Assembly (NCBI RefSeq): GCF_019602855.1
Contig: NZ_CP080767.1
Coordinates: forward strand, 3,038,001-3,102,000
Direction of reading: 5' to 3'
DNA: 64,000 nt
Source: Cupriavidus pinatubonensis
GTDB lineage: Bacteria; Pseudomonadota; Gammaproteobacteria; Burkholderiales; Burkholderiaceae
Shown: one piece after another, positions 16,989 to 24,934 of the stretch
How the letters are laid out: each line of letters begins with the position of its first letter
Numbering within the stretch: the stretch's first letter is position 1
The notes under the pieces: model-generated
Told to the model about the DNA's origin: nothing
The model's database searches: none
The model's input: only the letters and a program-made list of their open reading frames with translations
Made by a program: the position numbers and the translations under genes

Positions 16989-17042
16989 ATGAACATTTCC
17001 CTGGCACTCGTGTGCCGCGCGCAGCCGGAGGCCCGCCTGTGA
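16989..17042 (+). CDS. Candidate 17-codon leader ORF upstream of the methyltransferase
   Basis: ATG at 16989 has AGGA 8 nt upstream and opens a 17-residue reading frame, MNISLALVCRAQPEARL, ending TGA at 17040-17042. The stop overlaps the GTG proposed as the start of the next gene (17039), giving the GTGA arrangement used for translational coupling. It is too short to judge by composition, and no homology is claimed. It may instead be chance. Confidence 0.3.
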   Translation: MNISLALVCRAQPEARL

Positions 17043-18184
17043 GTGATTTTCCGCAGATCCACTGGACCGAAGACGGCGTCGAACACAGCGCGCGCTGGCG
17101 CTCGGAAGCCGGCCTGCCACCACCGCGCCGCGTCGTGGTGGCCGATGACACCACATCGGCCGATACCGCCTACCGCCTCGCCTGCGAAGGCACCGCGCTG
17201 CTGTGGCGTGGCGACTTCCAGAATGCGCGCCAGCTGCTGCAGGCCATGGCCCGGCGCACCGAGCGCAAGCCGAAGAAAAAGAGCCGGCCCGGCCACAAGC
17301 ACGCCGCAGGCTCGGCGACCGAAGCCTTCCACCAGCACCGGCTGGCCCAGTCCCAGCGCGCACGCACGCTGGGCATGCTGCTGCTGCCGTTCGAGCCCGG
17401 CCACACGCTGCCGCTGCGCCGTGCGCCAGAGGTCAGCCAGGCCTGCGAGCAGGTCTACGGCAGTGCCGCCGAACCCTATGTGGCGTCCATGCGCGAACTG
17501 CTCGGCATGATCGGCGCGTATGAATGGCGCCGCAAGGGCGTGGAGATCCCTGCGCTCGACGCACGCATCCACCCGTGGTACGGCGTGTTCTCGCCGGTGC
17601 GCGGCGAGTATGTGGATCTCGTCGCCAACGAGCCGCTGCCGGCCAAGACGCTGGCCTTCGACATTGGCGCAGGCACCGGCGTGCTGTCGGCCGTGCTGGC
17701 CCGGCGCGGCGTACAGCGCGTGGTGGCGACGGACATGGACGAGCGCGCGCTCGCCTGCGCCCGTGAAAACATTGCGCAGCTCGGCTACGACAAGCAGGTG
17801 GAAATCATCACCGCCGACCTCTTCCCCGAAGGCCGCGCACCGCTGATCGTCTGCAACCCGCCGTGGGTCCCAGCGCGGCCCAGTTCGCCCGTGGAGCGTG
17901 CGGTCTATGACCCCGACAGCGCCATGCTGCGCGGCTTCCTGGACGGCCTGGCGGCCCACCTGGAACCGGGCGGTGAAGGCTGGCTGCTGTTGTCCGACCT
18001 GGCCGAGCACCTCGGCCTGCGTTCGCGAGAGCAGCTGCTCGGCTGGATCGATGCAGCCGGGCTGCGCGTGCTGGGCCATTCCGACATCCGCCCGCGCCAC
18101 CCGCGCGCCGCGGACGCTGCCGATCCGCTGCATGCGGCGCGCTCGGCAGAGGTGACCTCGCTCTGGCGGCTTGGCGCCAAGTAA
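17039..18184 (+). CDS. Class I SAM-dependent methyltransferase (NPPW type)
   Basis: A 381-residue protein with a class I methyltransferase domain in its second half: motif I FDIGAGTGVLSAVLA at about residue 205, an acidic ATDMDE at the end of beta-2, and the CNPPWVP motif at about 275. NPPY/NPPW enzymes methylate amide or amine nitrogens in proteins (PrmB, PrmC), rRNA or DNA. The N-terminal half has a Lys/Arg-rich patch (RKPKKKSRPGHK) that may bind RNA. GTG at 17039 is preferred because GGAGG lies 7 nt before it; GTG at 17012 lacks a good site. The substrate is unknown. Confidence 0.8.
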   Translation: MSDFPQIHWTEDGVEHSARWRSEAGLPPPRRVVVADDTTSADTAYRLACEGTALLWRGDFQNARQLLQAMARRTERKPKKKSRPGHKHAAGSATEAFHQHRLAQSQRARTLGMLLLPFEPGHTLPLRRAPEVSQACEQVYGSAAEPYVASMRELLGMIGAYEWRRKGVEIPALDARIHPWYGVFSPVRGEYVDLVANEPLPAKTLAFDIGAGTGVLSAVLARRGVQRVVATDMDERALACARENIAQLGYDKQVEIITADLFPEGRAPLIVCNPPWVPARPSSPVERAVYDPDSAMLRGFLDGLAAHLEPGGEGWLLLSDLAEHLGLRSREQLLGWIDAAGLRVLGHSDIRPRHPRAADAADPLHAARSAEVTSLWRLGAK

Positions 18185-18314
18185 GCCGCGAAACAGCGGG
18201 AATGCGCCAAATGCGGATCACCTGCCACTTCGCTATGCTTGCTGCCTGACTGCTTCTCTCTCCCACCGGGGAGAGAAGCGGCGGAGAAAAAGAAAACACA
18301 TACCGAGGAGAACC
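18185..18314 (+). promoter_or_regulatory. Leader region with hairpin before the binding-protein gene
   Basis: A 130-bp gap. GCTTCTCTC at 18252-18260 pairs with GAGAGAAGC at 18271-18279 around a 10-nt loop that can extend the stem. A purine-rich stretch (GGCGGAGAAAAAGAAAAC) follows, not a U-run, so on the plus strand it is not an intrinsic terminator. It may shape the 5' leader of the next mRNA. GAGGAG at 18305-18310 is the ribosome site of the next gene. Confidence 0.4.
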
Positions 18315-19487
18315 ATGCCCAACCCGCTGCGCCGCGCGCTCGTCATCGCCTGCGTGTCCGCCACCGCACTGATTGCCAATGCCGCGCTTGCCGATATCCA
18401 CGTCGGCGTCGATGTCTCCACCACCGGGCCGGCGGCGTCGATCGGCATTCCATCCAAGAACACCGTGCTGATGTGGCCACAGACGCTTGGCGGGCAAAAG
18501 GCGCACTACATCGTGCTGGACGACGCGACGGACCCGTCCGCCGCCGTGCGCAACGTGCGCAAGCTGATCTCCGAGGACAAGGTCGACGTGATCGTCGGCC
18601 CCAACATCACCGCCACGGCGCTGGCCTCGCTCGACGCCATTCGCGAGGGCGAAACGCCGATGGTCACGCTGGCCGCCTCGGCCACCATCGTCGAGCCGCA
18701 GAGCGACCCGAAGCGGCGCTGGGCCTTCAAGATGCCGCAGAACGACTCGCACATGGCGACCGTGCTGACCGAGTACATGAGCAATCATGGCGTGAAATCG
18801 GTCGGATTCATCGGCTTCAATGACGCCTACGGCGAAAGCTGGTGGCGCGAGTTTTCGCGGCTGGCGGATCTGCGCAAGATCAAGGTGGTGGCCAACGAGC
18901 GCTTCTCGCGCGCGGATACCTCGGTGACCGGCCAGGTGCTCAAGCTGATGGCTGCCAATCCGGATGCGATCCTGATCGCCGGCGCCGGCACGCCCGCCGT
19001 GCTGCCGCAGAAGACGCTGGGCGAGCGCGGCTACAAGGGCAAGGTCTACCAGACCCACGGCATCGCCTCGTGGGAATTCCTGCGCATGGGCGGCAAGGAC
19101 GTGGAAGGCACGCTGTTCCCGACCGGCCCGGTAGTGGTGGCGCGCCAGTTGCCGGACGGCCATCCGGTGAAGAAGGTCGCCCTGTCCTTCGTCAACCAGT
19201 ATGAAGGGAAGTACGGCCCGGACACCGTTACCCAGTTCGCCGGCGACGCCTGGGGCGCGTGGCAACTGCTCGACGACGCCAGCCGCCGCGCGCTCAAGAC
19301 CGGAGCACAGCCCGGCACGCCCGCATTCCGCCATGCGCTGCGCGATGCGCTGGAAACGACCAACAATCTCACCGTCCCCAACGGCGTGCTGAACCTGTCG
19401 GCCAAGGATCACCAGGGCTTCGACCAGCGTTCGCGCGTGATGGGGGTCATCCGCAACGGCAAGTTCGCCTACGCGCCGGACCAGTGA
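18315..19487 (+). CDS. Orphan periplasmic ABC substrate-binding protein (branched-chain amino acid type)
   Basis: A 390-residue Peripla_BP_6 protein: Sec signal at about residues 1-26 (ending NAALA), then the Leu/Ile/Val-binding-protein fold beginning DIHVGVDVSTTGPAASIG. The GGTYNG-type permease partners are absent on both sides, so it must feed a transporter encoded elsewhere or act as a sensor. The binding residues of LivK that fix amino acids are not securely identifiable. GAGGAG 5 nt upstream supports the start at 18315. A role with the following dehydrogenase in uptake of a hydroxy acid is a guess from adjacency only. Confidence 0.82.
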   Translation: MPNPLRRALVIACVSATALIANAALADIHVGVDVSTTGPAASIGIPSKNTVLMWPQTLGGQKAHYIVLDDATDPSAAVRNVRKLISEDKVDVIVGPNITATALASLDAIREGETPMVTLAASATIVEPQSDPKRRWAFKMPQNDSHMATVLTEYMSNHGVKSVGFIGFNDAYGESWWREFSRLADLRKIKVVANERFSRADTSVTGQVLKLMAANPDAILIAGAGTPAVLPQKTLGERGYKGKVYQTHGIASWEFLRMGGKDVEGTLFPTGPVVVARQLPDGHPVKKVALSFVNQYEGKYGPDTVTQFAGDAWGAWQLLDDASRRALKTGAQPGTPAFRHALRDALETTNNLTVPNGVLNLSAKDHQGFDQRSRVMGVIRNGKFAYAPDQ

Positions 19488-19532
19488 TCCGGTGCGAGGC
19501 GGCTGCCGGATTCGCAACAAGGAAGTTCTGAC

Positions 19533-20411
19533 ATGACTGCAACGCAATCGACTACCGTCGCCTTCATCGGCCTGGGCGCCATGGGCTCGCACATGGTCCG
19601 CCACCTGCTGGCCGCGGGCCACACGGTGCGCGCATTCGTGCGCCGCCCTGAGGCGGCCGAAGCCGCCCGCGCGCTCGGCGCCGAACCGTTCTTCACGCCC
19701 GCCGAAGCGGCGCGCGGCGCGAGCGTCGTGTTCACCAACGTGACCTCGTCCGAGGACGTGCGCGAGGTGCTTCTCGGCGAGAACGGCGTGATCCACGGCG
19801 CCGCGCCCGGAACCGTATGCGTCGACCACAGCACCATCTCGCCGATTGTCACGCGCGAGATCGCCACGGCGCTGGCCGCGCGCGGCATCGACGCACTGGA
19901 CTGCCCGGTGTCGGGCGGCACGGCCGGCGCCGAGGCTGCCACGCTGACCATCATGGTCGGCGGCAAGCCGGAAGTGCTGGAGCGCGTGCGCCCGCTGCTG
20001 GCGCTGCTCGGCAAGAGCATCACCTACATCGGCGGCAACGGCGCGGGCCAGGTGGCCAAGCTGTGCAACCAGATCGTGCAGGTGGTCAATATCGAAGGCA
20101 TCGCGGAGGCGATGCATTTTGCCGCTGCACAGCAGGTCGACACCGGACGGGTGCTTCAGGCGATCTCCACGGGCTTTGCGGGCAGCCGCATGCTGGACCT
20201 GATGGGCCCGAAGATGGTCGAGCGCGAGTTCGCAGCCGGCATCGAGGCGCGGTTGCACGACAAGGACTTCGGGCTCGCGCGCGATATCGCGCAGGAAATC
20301 GGCCTGAAACTGCCGGCCATGCAGGCAACTTCAGCGCAGCTGAAGTCGCTGATGGAACACGGCTGGGGCAAGGACGATACCTCGTCCCTGCTGCGCGTGC
20401 TGGAAAACTGA
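19533..20411 (+). CDS. NAD(P)-dependent beta-hydroxyacid dehydrogenase (3-hydroxyisobutyrate dehydrogenase family)
   Basis: A 292-residue two-domain enzyme. The N-terminal Rossmann fold starts FIGLGAMGSHM (about residues 11-21) and the signature LDCPVSGGTAGAE appears near residue 127; the catalytic Lys is in the GNGAGQVAKLCNQ segment (about 171-182). Substrates in the family include 3-hydroxyisobutyrate, tartronate semialdehyde, glyoxylate and succinic semialdehyde; the sequence does not say which. It follows the binding protein by 45 nt and is convergent with the hydrolase gene. Confidence 0.87.
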   Translation: MTATQSTTVAFIGLGAMGSHMVRHLLAAGHTVRAFVRRPEAAEAARALGAEPFFTPAEAARGASVVFTNVTSSEDVREVLLGENGVIHGAAPGTVCVDHSTISPIVTREIATALAARGIDALDCPVSGGTAGAEAATLTIMVGGKPEVLERVRPLLALLGKSITYIGGNGAGQVAKLCNQIVQVVNIEGIAEAMHFAAAQQVDTGRVLQAISTGFAGSRMLDLMGPKMVEREFAAGIEARLHDKDFGLARDIAQEIGLKLPAMQATSAQLKSLMEHGWGKDDTSSLLRVLEN

Positions 20412-20417
20412 GAGCGA

Positions 20418-21323
20418 TTACGTCCTGACGCCCGTCAGTGTCAGGACAGCGCGCAGCAGCGTGCTGTCGGGATTGGCCAGGTCGTCCATCACGTTGAAAT
20501 GGTGCCGGCCCGGCAGCGGCACATCCTGCGCCGCATTGGCCGGCCACGCCGCTCGGATCAGCGCGTTCTGGCGGTGGTACTCGGCCGCTTCCAGTTCGCC
20601 GACGGCCGTCACCAGCGGCGCGTTCGTCGCGGGCTGCATGAACGCCGGCGACAGGCGCGCCACGTCCTCCTCGGACAGGCGCAGGTCGCGCTGCAGGAAA
20701 TCGGCGCGCCGCAGCGGTTCGAGGTCGTACAGGCCGCTGATCGACAGGCCGCCCTTGACCAGGTCATCCGGCAAATCCGGCCCGACCTGTGGCCATAGCG
20801 CCGCCATCAACATGGCCACCAGGTGGCCGCCGACCGAATGGCCCGCCACGAAGATGCGGGAATGGTCATGCCCAAGCCGTTCCGACTGCCGGTAGAGCCA
20901 CGCCACGCTGCCCACCACCTGGCGCACGATGGCGGGCACCGTCACGGACGGGCACAGCGAATAGTTCACCACCGCCACGGATACGCCGAGCCGCGGCAAC
21001 TCGCTGGCCACGAAGCTGTGGTCGCGCTTGTCCAGCGCGCGGAAATAGCCGCCATGCACGAAGACCAGCAGCGGCGGACGCTCGCCGGTGCCCGGGAAGT
21101 AGTCGAGCCGCTGGTCCTGCGCATGGGTCGCACCGGGCGCCGCGTAGCTCAGATCCTCCTGATAGCCGCCACGCGCCCGCACCTCCGCCGACAGCCCCGC
21201 CCAGCGCGCCATGTGCTCGGCGTTGTCGGGCACGCGCGCACGGTTGTTGTATTCTCGCTCGTAAAAGGCCGGGTCCTGCGAAGGCAACCGGGCCAGGCTG
21301 GACAGGGAGGATTGTGCGGGCAT
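20418..21323 (-). CDS. Alpha/beta hydrolase (HGG-type esterase, kynurenine formamidase-like)
   Basis: A 301-residue alpha/beta hydrolase. The oxyanion motif FVHGGYFRALDK lies near residue 90 and the nucleophile elbow GHSVGGHL near residue 160; the catalytic His is probably in GRHHFNVMDDL near the C-terminus. The pattern resembles bacterial hormone-sensitive-lipase-type esterases and the kynurenine formamidase-like group. No kyn genes are adjacent, so the natural substrate is unknown. No signal peptide is evident. It is divergent from the HNH gene. Confidence 0.82.
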   Translation of the reverse strand: MPAQSSLSSLARLPSQDPAFYEREYNNRARVPDNAEHMARWAGLSAEVRARGGYQEDLSYAAPGATHAQDQRLDYFPGTGERPPLLVFVHGGYFRALDKRDHSFVASELPRLGVSVAVVNYSLCPSVTVPAIVRQVVGSVAWLYRQSERLGHDHSRIFVAGHSVGGHLVAMLMAALWPQVGPDLPDDLVKGGLSISGLYDLEPLRRADFLQRDLRLSEEDVARLSPAFMQPATNAPLVTAVGELEAAEYHRQNALIRAAWPANAAQDVPLPGRHHFNVMDDLANPDSTLLRAVLTLTGVRT

Positions 21324-21416
21324 GGCGGGCTCGACAAGGTGGCAAACCCTGGCATGCTAGCCCCTGCCCGGCTCGCGCGGATATCCGTACCAATACCCAC
21401 TCACCGGACGCGCCAC

Positions 21417-21779
21417 ATGGTCGTCAAACGCAGTCTCCGGGCCGGCCGGCATGACCAGCTCGGCCCGCCTGACCCCGACCCCGAGGCCGCCACAGGCCGC
21501 TGTCCGCTCTGCGGCCGGGAACTCGTGGCGGGCCCGAGTACCGACCTGCACCACCCCGTCCCGCGCAGCCACGGCGGCCGCGACACCGTACCGATGCACC
21601 GCGTCTGCCACCAGAAGATTCATTCGGTCTTTACCGAGGCCGAGCTGGCCGGCAGTTTCCATGACTGGGAAGCGCTGCGGCGCCACCCGGCCATGGCCGA
21701 CTTCATCCGCTGGATCGCCCGCAAACCGCCCGAATACTACGACCGCAGCCGCCACACCAACGAACGGCGCGGTCGGTGA
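21417..21779 (+). CDS. Small HNH endonuclease-type protein
   Basis: A 120-residue protein with a zinc-type CPLCGREL pair and the HNH core DLHHPVPRSHGGRDT...MHRVCHQKIHS at about residues 42-72, which supplies the nuclease His-Asn-His-like triad and a second Cys for the zinc site. The C-terminal part has WIARKPPEYYDRSRH. Such stand-alone HNH proteins are common in chromosomes and their targets are mostly unknown. ATG at 21417 opens the frame just before the conserved part; the frame upstream lies antisense to the hydrolase and is not used. Confidence 0.8.
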   Translation: MVVKRSLRAGRHDQLGPPDPDPEAATGRCPLCGRELVAGPSTDLHHPVPRSHGGRDTVPMHRVCHQKIHSVFTEAELAGSFHDWEALRRHPAMADFIRWIARKPPEYYDRSRHTNERRGR

Positions 21780-21790
21780 ACGGCCTCAGG

Positions 21791-21819
21791 TTGTCGCCAG
21801 AGGCAATTTCCGGCATAAT
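21791..21819 (+). promoter_or_regulatory. Sigma-70 promoter of tRNA-Leu
   Basis: TTGTCG at 21791-21796 and CATAAT at 21814-21819 with a 17-bp spacer, placing the transcription start near 21826, about 33 nt before the mature tRNA. Confidence 0.6.
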
Positions 21820-21858
21820 TCGCGGCTCAGCGCGGTGCCGATTCCGGCGCCCACACCT

Positions 21859-21943
21859 GCCCGGGTGGTGAAACAGGTAGACGCAGGGGACTCAAAATCC
21901 CCCGCCGCAAGGCGTGTCGGTTCGAGTCCGACCCCGGGCACCA
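21859..21943 (+). tRNA. tRNA-Leu (anticodon CAA)
   Basis: An 85-nt class II tRNA. The acceptor stem GCCCGGG (21859-21865) pairs with CCCGGGC (21933-21939), followed by discriminator A and an encoded CCA (21941-21943). The anticodon stem GGGGA/TCCCC encloses the loop CTCAAAA, so the anticodon is CAA, reading UUG codons. The long variable arm (GCCGCAAGGCGT region) and the T-loop GGTTCGAGTCC are present. A methyltransferase gene of lower GC lies directly downstream on the other strand. Confidence 0.97.
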
Positions 21944-21989
21944 CATACTCTTCCGAAGCAGTCCACGGAAATCCATCCACTCCACACGC

Positions 21990-22778
21990 TCAGCGTCCCG
22001 GCAATTCGTAGGCGATTGTGCGGATGACTCCACCGCTGTCGGGCACTTCGCAGAGGATCCGCGCGGACAGCACCTTCATATTGAATGGCGGCGCAGTCAG
22101 GACTAGTCCACTCGGTTGTTCCCCGAACAGGCGCAGGTGCGAGCCGATCGCTTTGTCGAGATTGGGCGTGAAACTGGATCCCAGGGGCAGGTATTCGGTC
22201 AGAATCAGAATCTTGTACGGCCCCAGTTTCGATAGCACGGTGGCAATGCGCACATTGTCCAGGTGGTCCAGCACCTGGCGCAGGAACACAATATCGCCCG
22301 GTGGCAACGGGTCGGTCGTGATGTCCACGCAACGAAAGTCGACGTCGAGATGGGAAAAACGCGTGCGGTTCGATTGGATCGCCGCATCGACCACGTCGCA
22401 CGCCATATAGCGTCCGCATACAGACCGGATGCGCTTGCCGACGTTGAAATCGCCGCAGCCCAGATCCACGACCGTCGGCCGCTCGGGCAGTGCACTCAGG
22501 TACTCGGTCACTGCCTTCACATACGGCTCGACAATTTTCGGGTCATGAGAACTGCTGCCGCTATAGAACCCGGACTGATCTTCCGCTACGCCCCAAGCGC
22601 CGGTCTTGTACACATGGGTGAACACTTCGCCCAGCGGCTTGCCTTCATACATCGAGCCTTCCCTGCGTATCACACGGTCGCGATGGAACTTCAACACCCA
22701 TGCCGGAATCAACGGCTTCAGCCTTTGCTTGAATCGTTGCGCCAGCACGGAACGTGTGGAAGTGACAGCCGTAGTCAT
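21990..22778 (-). CDS. Class I SAM-dependent methyltransferase of unknown substrate
   Basis: A 262-residue protein with motif I VVDLGCGDFNVGKRI at about residue 112, the ACDVVDAAI segment, and FLRQVLDHLDN at the substrate side; resembles small-molecule methyltransferases found in polysaccharide or secondary metabolite loci. The start at 22778 is fixed by AGGAGG 5 nt upstream; an in-frame ATG 81 nt further upstream has no such site. Base composition is lower in GC than its neighbours (hand count 52% and 58% in two 60-base lines, 67% in a third). It sits next to tRNA-Leu, so it may be an acquired gene. Confidence 0.78.
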   Translation of the reverse strand: MTTAVTSTRSVLAQRFKQRLKPLIPAWVLKFHRDRVIRREGSMYEGKPLGEVFTHVYKTGAWGVAEDQSGFYSGSSSHDPKIVEPYVKAVTEYLSALPERPTVVDLGCGDFNVGKRIRSVCGRYMACDVVDAAIQSNRTRFSHLDVDFRCVDITTDPLPPGDIVFLRQVLDHLDNVRIATVLSKLGPYKILILTEYLPLGSSFTPNLDKAIGSHLRLFGEQPSGLVLTAPPFNMKVLSARILCEVPDSGGVIRTIAYELPGR

Positions 22779-23131
22779 GTTGCCTCCTGTTCTGGGACGG
22801 GGGTGGGGAACGATTTGGTTGTCTGAGTCTAGCAACAACCAAATGCCGCTCCATACCAAAGGATGATGACGTTTGTGCGGAAGGCCTCAGAACGGCAGAA
22901 CTGCTTGGCTTGTTGTCATGGGGTCGCCACTTCGCTTCAGCGATGACACGCCAAGTGGATGATCCCCATTTCGACAACCCGGCAATCAACAATCAAAAGC
23001 GCATGCCCTTATGTGCGCCGATCGCCTATGGATAGAACGAACGCGTCGTTTGCATGGCGGGCCCTCCGCAGTATCGTCTCGATACCCTGACGCGGTCGCC
23101 GCCATCAACAACACATCACCGGAAATCCATC
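22779..23131. other. Intergenic stretch with an imperfect 67-bp dyad
   Basis: No gene is supported here. At 22912-22978, GTTGTC-ATGGGG-x-CCACTT is repeated in inverted order as AAGTGG-x-CCCCAT-x-GACAAC, with a small CGCTTCAGCG hairpin in the middle. It could be a cruciform, a REP/MITE-like element or an RNA hairpin; no flanking target duplication was recognised. The rest (22779-22911 and 22979-23131) shows nothing clear besides the divergent promoters that must lie here. Confidence 0.5.
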
Positions 23132-23695
23132 GTGCCCAAGCCCCTGAAGATCGTTGCAGTCAACGGCAGTACCCAGCAACCCTCGCGCACGCTAGCGCTG
23201 GTCCACGCGCTGATCGGCGCGCTCGACGCACGGCTGCATGTCGACGCTCGCGTCATCAGCCTTGCCGATATCGCGCGCCCCCTCGGCGGCGCCCTCTGGC
23301 GCACGGAACTGCCGCCCACGATCGAGGCGGAACTGCAGGCGCTCGAATCCGCCGATCTCATCATCGCCGCGGCGCCGGTCTATCGCGGCACGTATCCGGG
23401 ACACTTCAAGCACCTGTTCGACCTCGTCGGCCAGGAAGCTCTCACGGACAAGCCCGTGCTGCTGGCAGCCACCGGCGGCAGCGACCGACACGCACTCGTA
23501 CTCGAGCACCAGTTGCGGCCGCTCTTTGGATTTCTACAGGCTTTGACACTGCCCATCGGGGTCTATGCGAGCCCCTCGGATTTCGCGGGCCACACGGTGC
23601 AGAGCCCCGCGCTGCTCGAGCGTATCCGGCTCGCGGCCGACCGCGCTGTGCCGCTGTTCGCGGCAAATCAGCGGGTCGCATTGAAGGCCGCGTAA
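23132..23695 (+). CDS. NAD(P)H-dependent FMN reductase (MsuE/SsuE-like)
   Basis: A 187-residue flavodoxin-like reductase. After a GTG start the protein begins PKPLKIVAVNGSTQQPSRT, matching the FMN phosphate-binding N-terminus of MsuE/SsuE; APVYRGTYPGHFKHLFDL is the family's second signature. Such enzymes supply reduced FMN to monooxygenases that desulfonate alkanesulfonates. No monooxygenase gene is adjacent, so the partner is elsewhere. The GTG at 23132 is preferred over ATG at 23054 because homologues start right before the beta-1 strand; the SD (GGAAA) is weak. Confidence 0.82.
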   Translation: MPKPLKIVAVNGSTQQPSRTLALVHALIGALDARLHVDARVISLADIARPLGGALWRTELPPTIEAELQALESADLIIAAAPVYRGTYPGHFKHLFDLVGQEALTDKPVLLAATGGSDRHALVLEHQLRPLFGFLQALTLPIGVYASPSDFAGHTVQSPALLERIRLAADRAVPLFAANQRVALKAA

Positions 23696-23888
23696 GCGCC
23701 GAGCACAGCCCGCACGATCGCGCGAAACGCCTAGCCGCCTCGTCGATGCACGCGAGACGGCCGGTATCCCCGGCACCACATCCGTGCGACCCACTCGCCG
23801 CCCTGCGTGTCGGACGGAATCCACTGGCGCATCCGCCCACGGTTTTCCTATGCTATGCATTGGTCAATCCCGCCACGGAGTCCCAGCC

Positions 23889-24641
23889 ATGACGCGATAT
23901 GCACGATATGCCGTCCCTGCCCTTGCCTGCATTGCCCTGCAGGCCGGTTGCGCCAACATGAACATGGACAGCATGACGCAGGCGGGCGGCAGCCTGTTTT
24001 CTGCCGCCTCGCTGTCCGATGCCAACGTCAAGACCTTGTCCGACCAGTCATGCGCGGAGATGGACAAGAAGAACACCATCGCCGCAGCCGACAGCACCTA
24101 CACGAAACGGCTCGCCAACGTCATGAGCGGCCTGGGCAATACCGGCCTGCCGCTTGATGCAAAGGTCTACATGACCAAGGACGTCAATGCCTGGGCCATG
24201 GCCAACGGCTGCGTGCGTGTCTACAGCGGCCTCATGGACCTGATGACCGACGATGAAGTCCGCGGCGTGGTCGGGCACGAAATCGGCCACGTCGCGCTGG
24301 GGCATACCAAGGCCGCCATGCAGGTTGCCTACGGCACGTCGGCTGCGCGCGGCGCGCTGGGCGCGCTGGGGAACCCGACGCTTACCGCGCTGACGTCATC
24401 GCAGATCGCGGACCTTGGTGAGCAGTTCATCAACGCGCAGTTTTCCCAACGGCAGGAAAGTGCCGCCGATGACTATTCTTTCGATTTGCTGACGAAGAAC
24501 GGTGCAAACCGGCAAGCGCTTGCCTCCGCGTTCCGCAAGCTGGCCTCGCTCGATGGCGGGCAGTCAAGCATGCTGAGTTCCCACCCGGGCTCGCTTGAGC
24601 GCGCCAAGCATATCGACGCGCGCCTTGCCGGAGGCAAATAA
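23889..24641 (+). CDS. M48 family zinc metalloprotease, lipoprotein (LoiP/YggG-like)
   Basis: A 250-residue protease of the outer envelope. The signal peptide ends in the lipobox LQAGC (Cys at about residue 22); the zinc site HEIGH lies at about residues 135-139 with the downstream glutamate in RQESAADDYSFD (about 197-208). LoiP-type proteases help envelope quality control together with BepA/YcaL. The start at 23889 gives a proper signal peptide; upstream ATG codons in this frame add 35 residues without function. It stands alone as a transcription unit. Confidence 0.87.
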   Translation: MTRYARYAVPALACIALQAGCANMNMDSMTQAGGSLFSAASLSDANVKTLSDQSCAEMDKKNTIAAADSTYTKRLANVMSGLGNTGLPLDAKVYMTKDVNAWAMANGCVRVYSGLMDLMTDDEVRGVVGHEIGHVALGHTKAAMQVAYGTSAARGALGALGNPTLTALTSSQIADLGEQFINAQFSQRQESAADDYSFDLLTKNGANRQALASAFRKLASLDGGQSSMLSSHPGSLERAKHIDARLAGGK

Positions 24642-24934
24642 GCGCGACACCGTGACAGCCGTGCGACACCCGATTGGGTGAAGCACGGCACAAGCATCTC
24701 CAGCCCACACTGCACCGCACCGCGATGCAGTGCAGCAGCCATTGACGGCGTTTAAATCACAGACAAAAGCTTTCACTACGCCGGCCACAACTCGACAGTG
24801 ATAATCCATCGCGCCGCATCCAGGCGGATGCGGACGCGTACTGGCTGCTCGCCTGACCGTACGTTTCTCACGGCCAGTTTCGACGGCATGTATCCGCGCC
24901 ACGCTGAACGCACCAGGGATATCGTTGCCGCGCA
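24642..24934 (+). other. Intergenic region upstream of the aspT-aspT-aspD operon
   Basis: About 290 bp without a supported gene. Two small dyads are visible: CACTGCA/TGCAGTG around 24708-24732 and CGCATCC/GGATGCG around 24823-24840. An AT-richer part (24745-24775) and a GATAAT at about 24800 may belong to the promoter of the operon, but no good -35 pairs with it. The first aspT gene has only a weak ribosome site. Confidence 0.4.

Noticed and set aside
17808..20258. 816-residue minus-strand open frame over the methyltransferase, binding-protein and dehydrogenase genes
   Set aside because: It crosses three well-supported plus-strand genes and their gaps and has no domain-like pattern; a frame artefact of high GC.
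22645..22992. 115-residue minus-strand frame running from the methyltransferase 5' end through the dyad
   Set aside because: No ribosome site, overlaps a better gene in another frame, and much of it is the translated inverted repeat.
21920..23131. Possible att duplication of the tRNA-Leu 3' end
   Set aside because: No second copy of the T-arm/acceptor sequence was found by eye downstream within this window.
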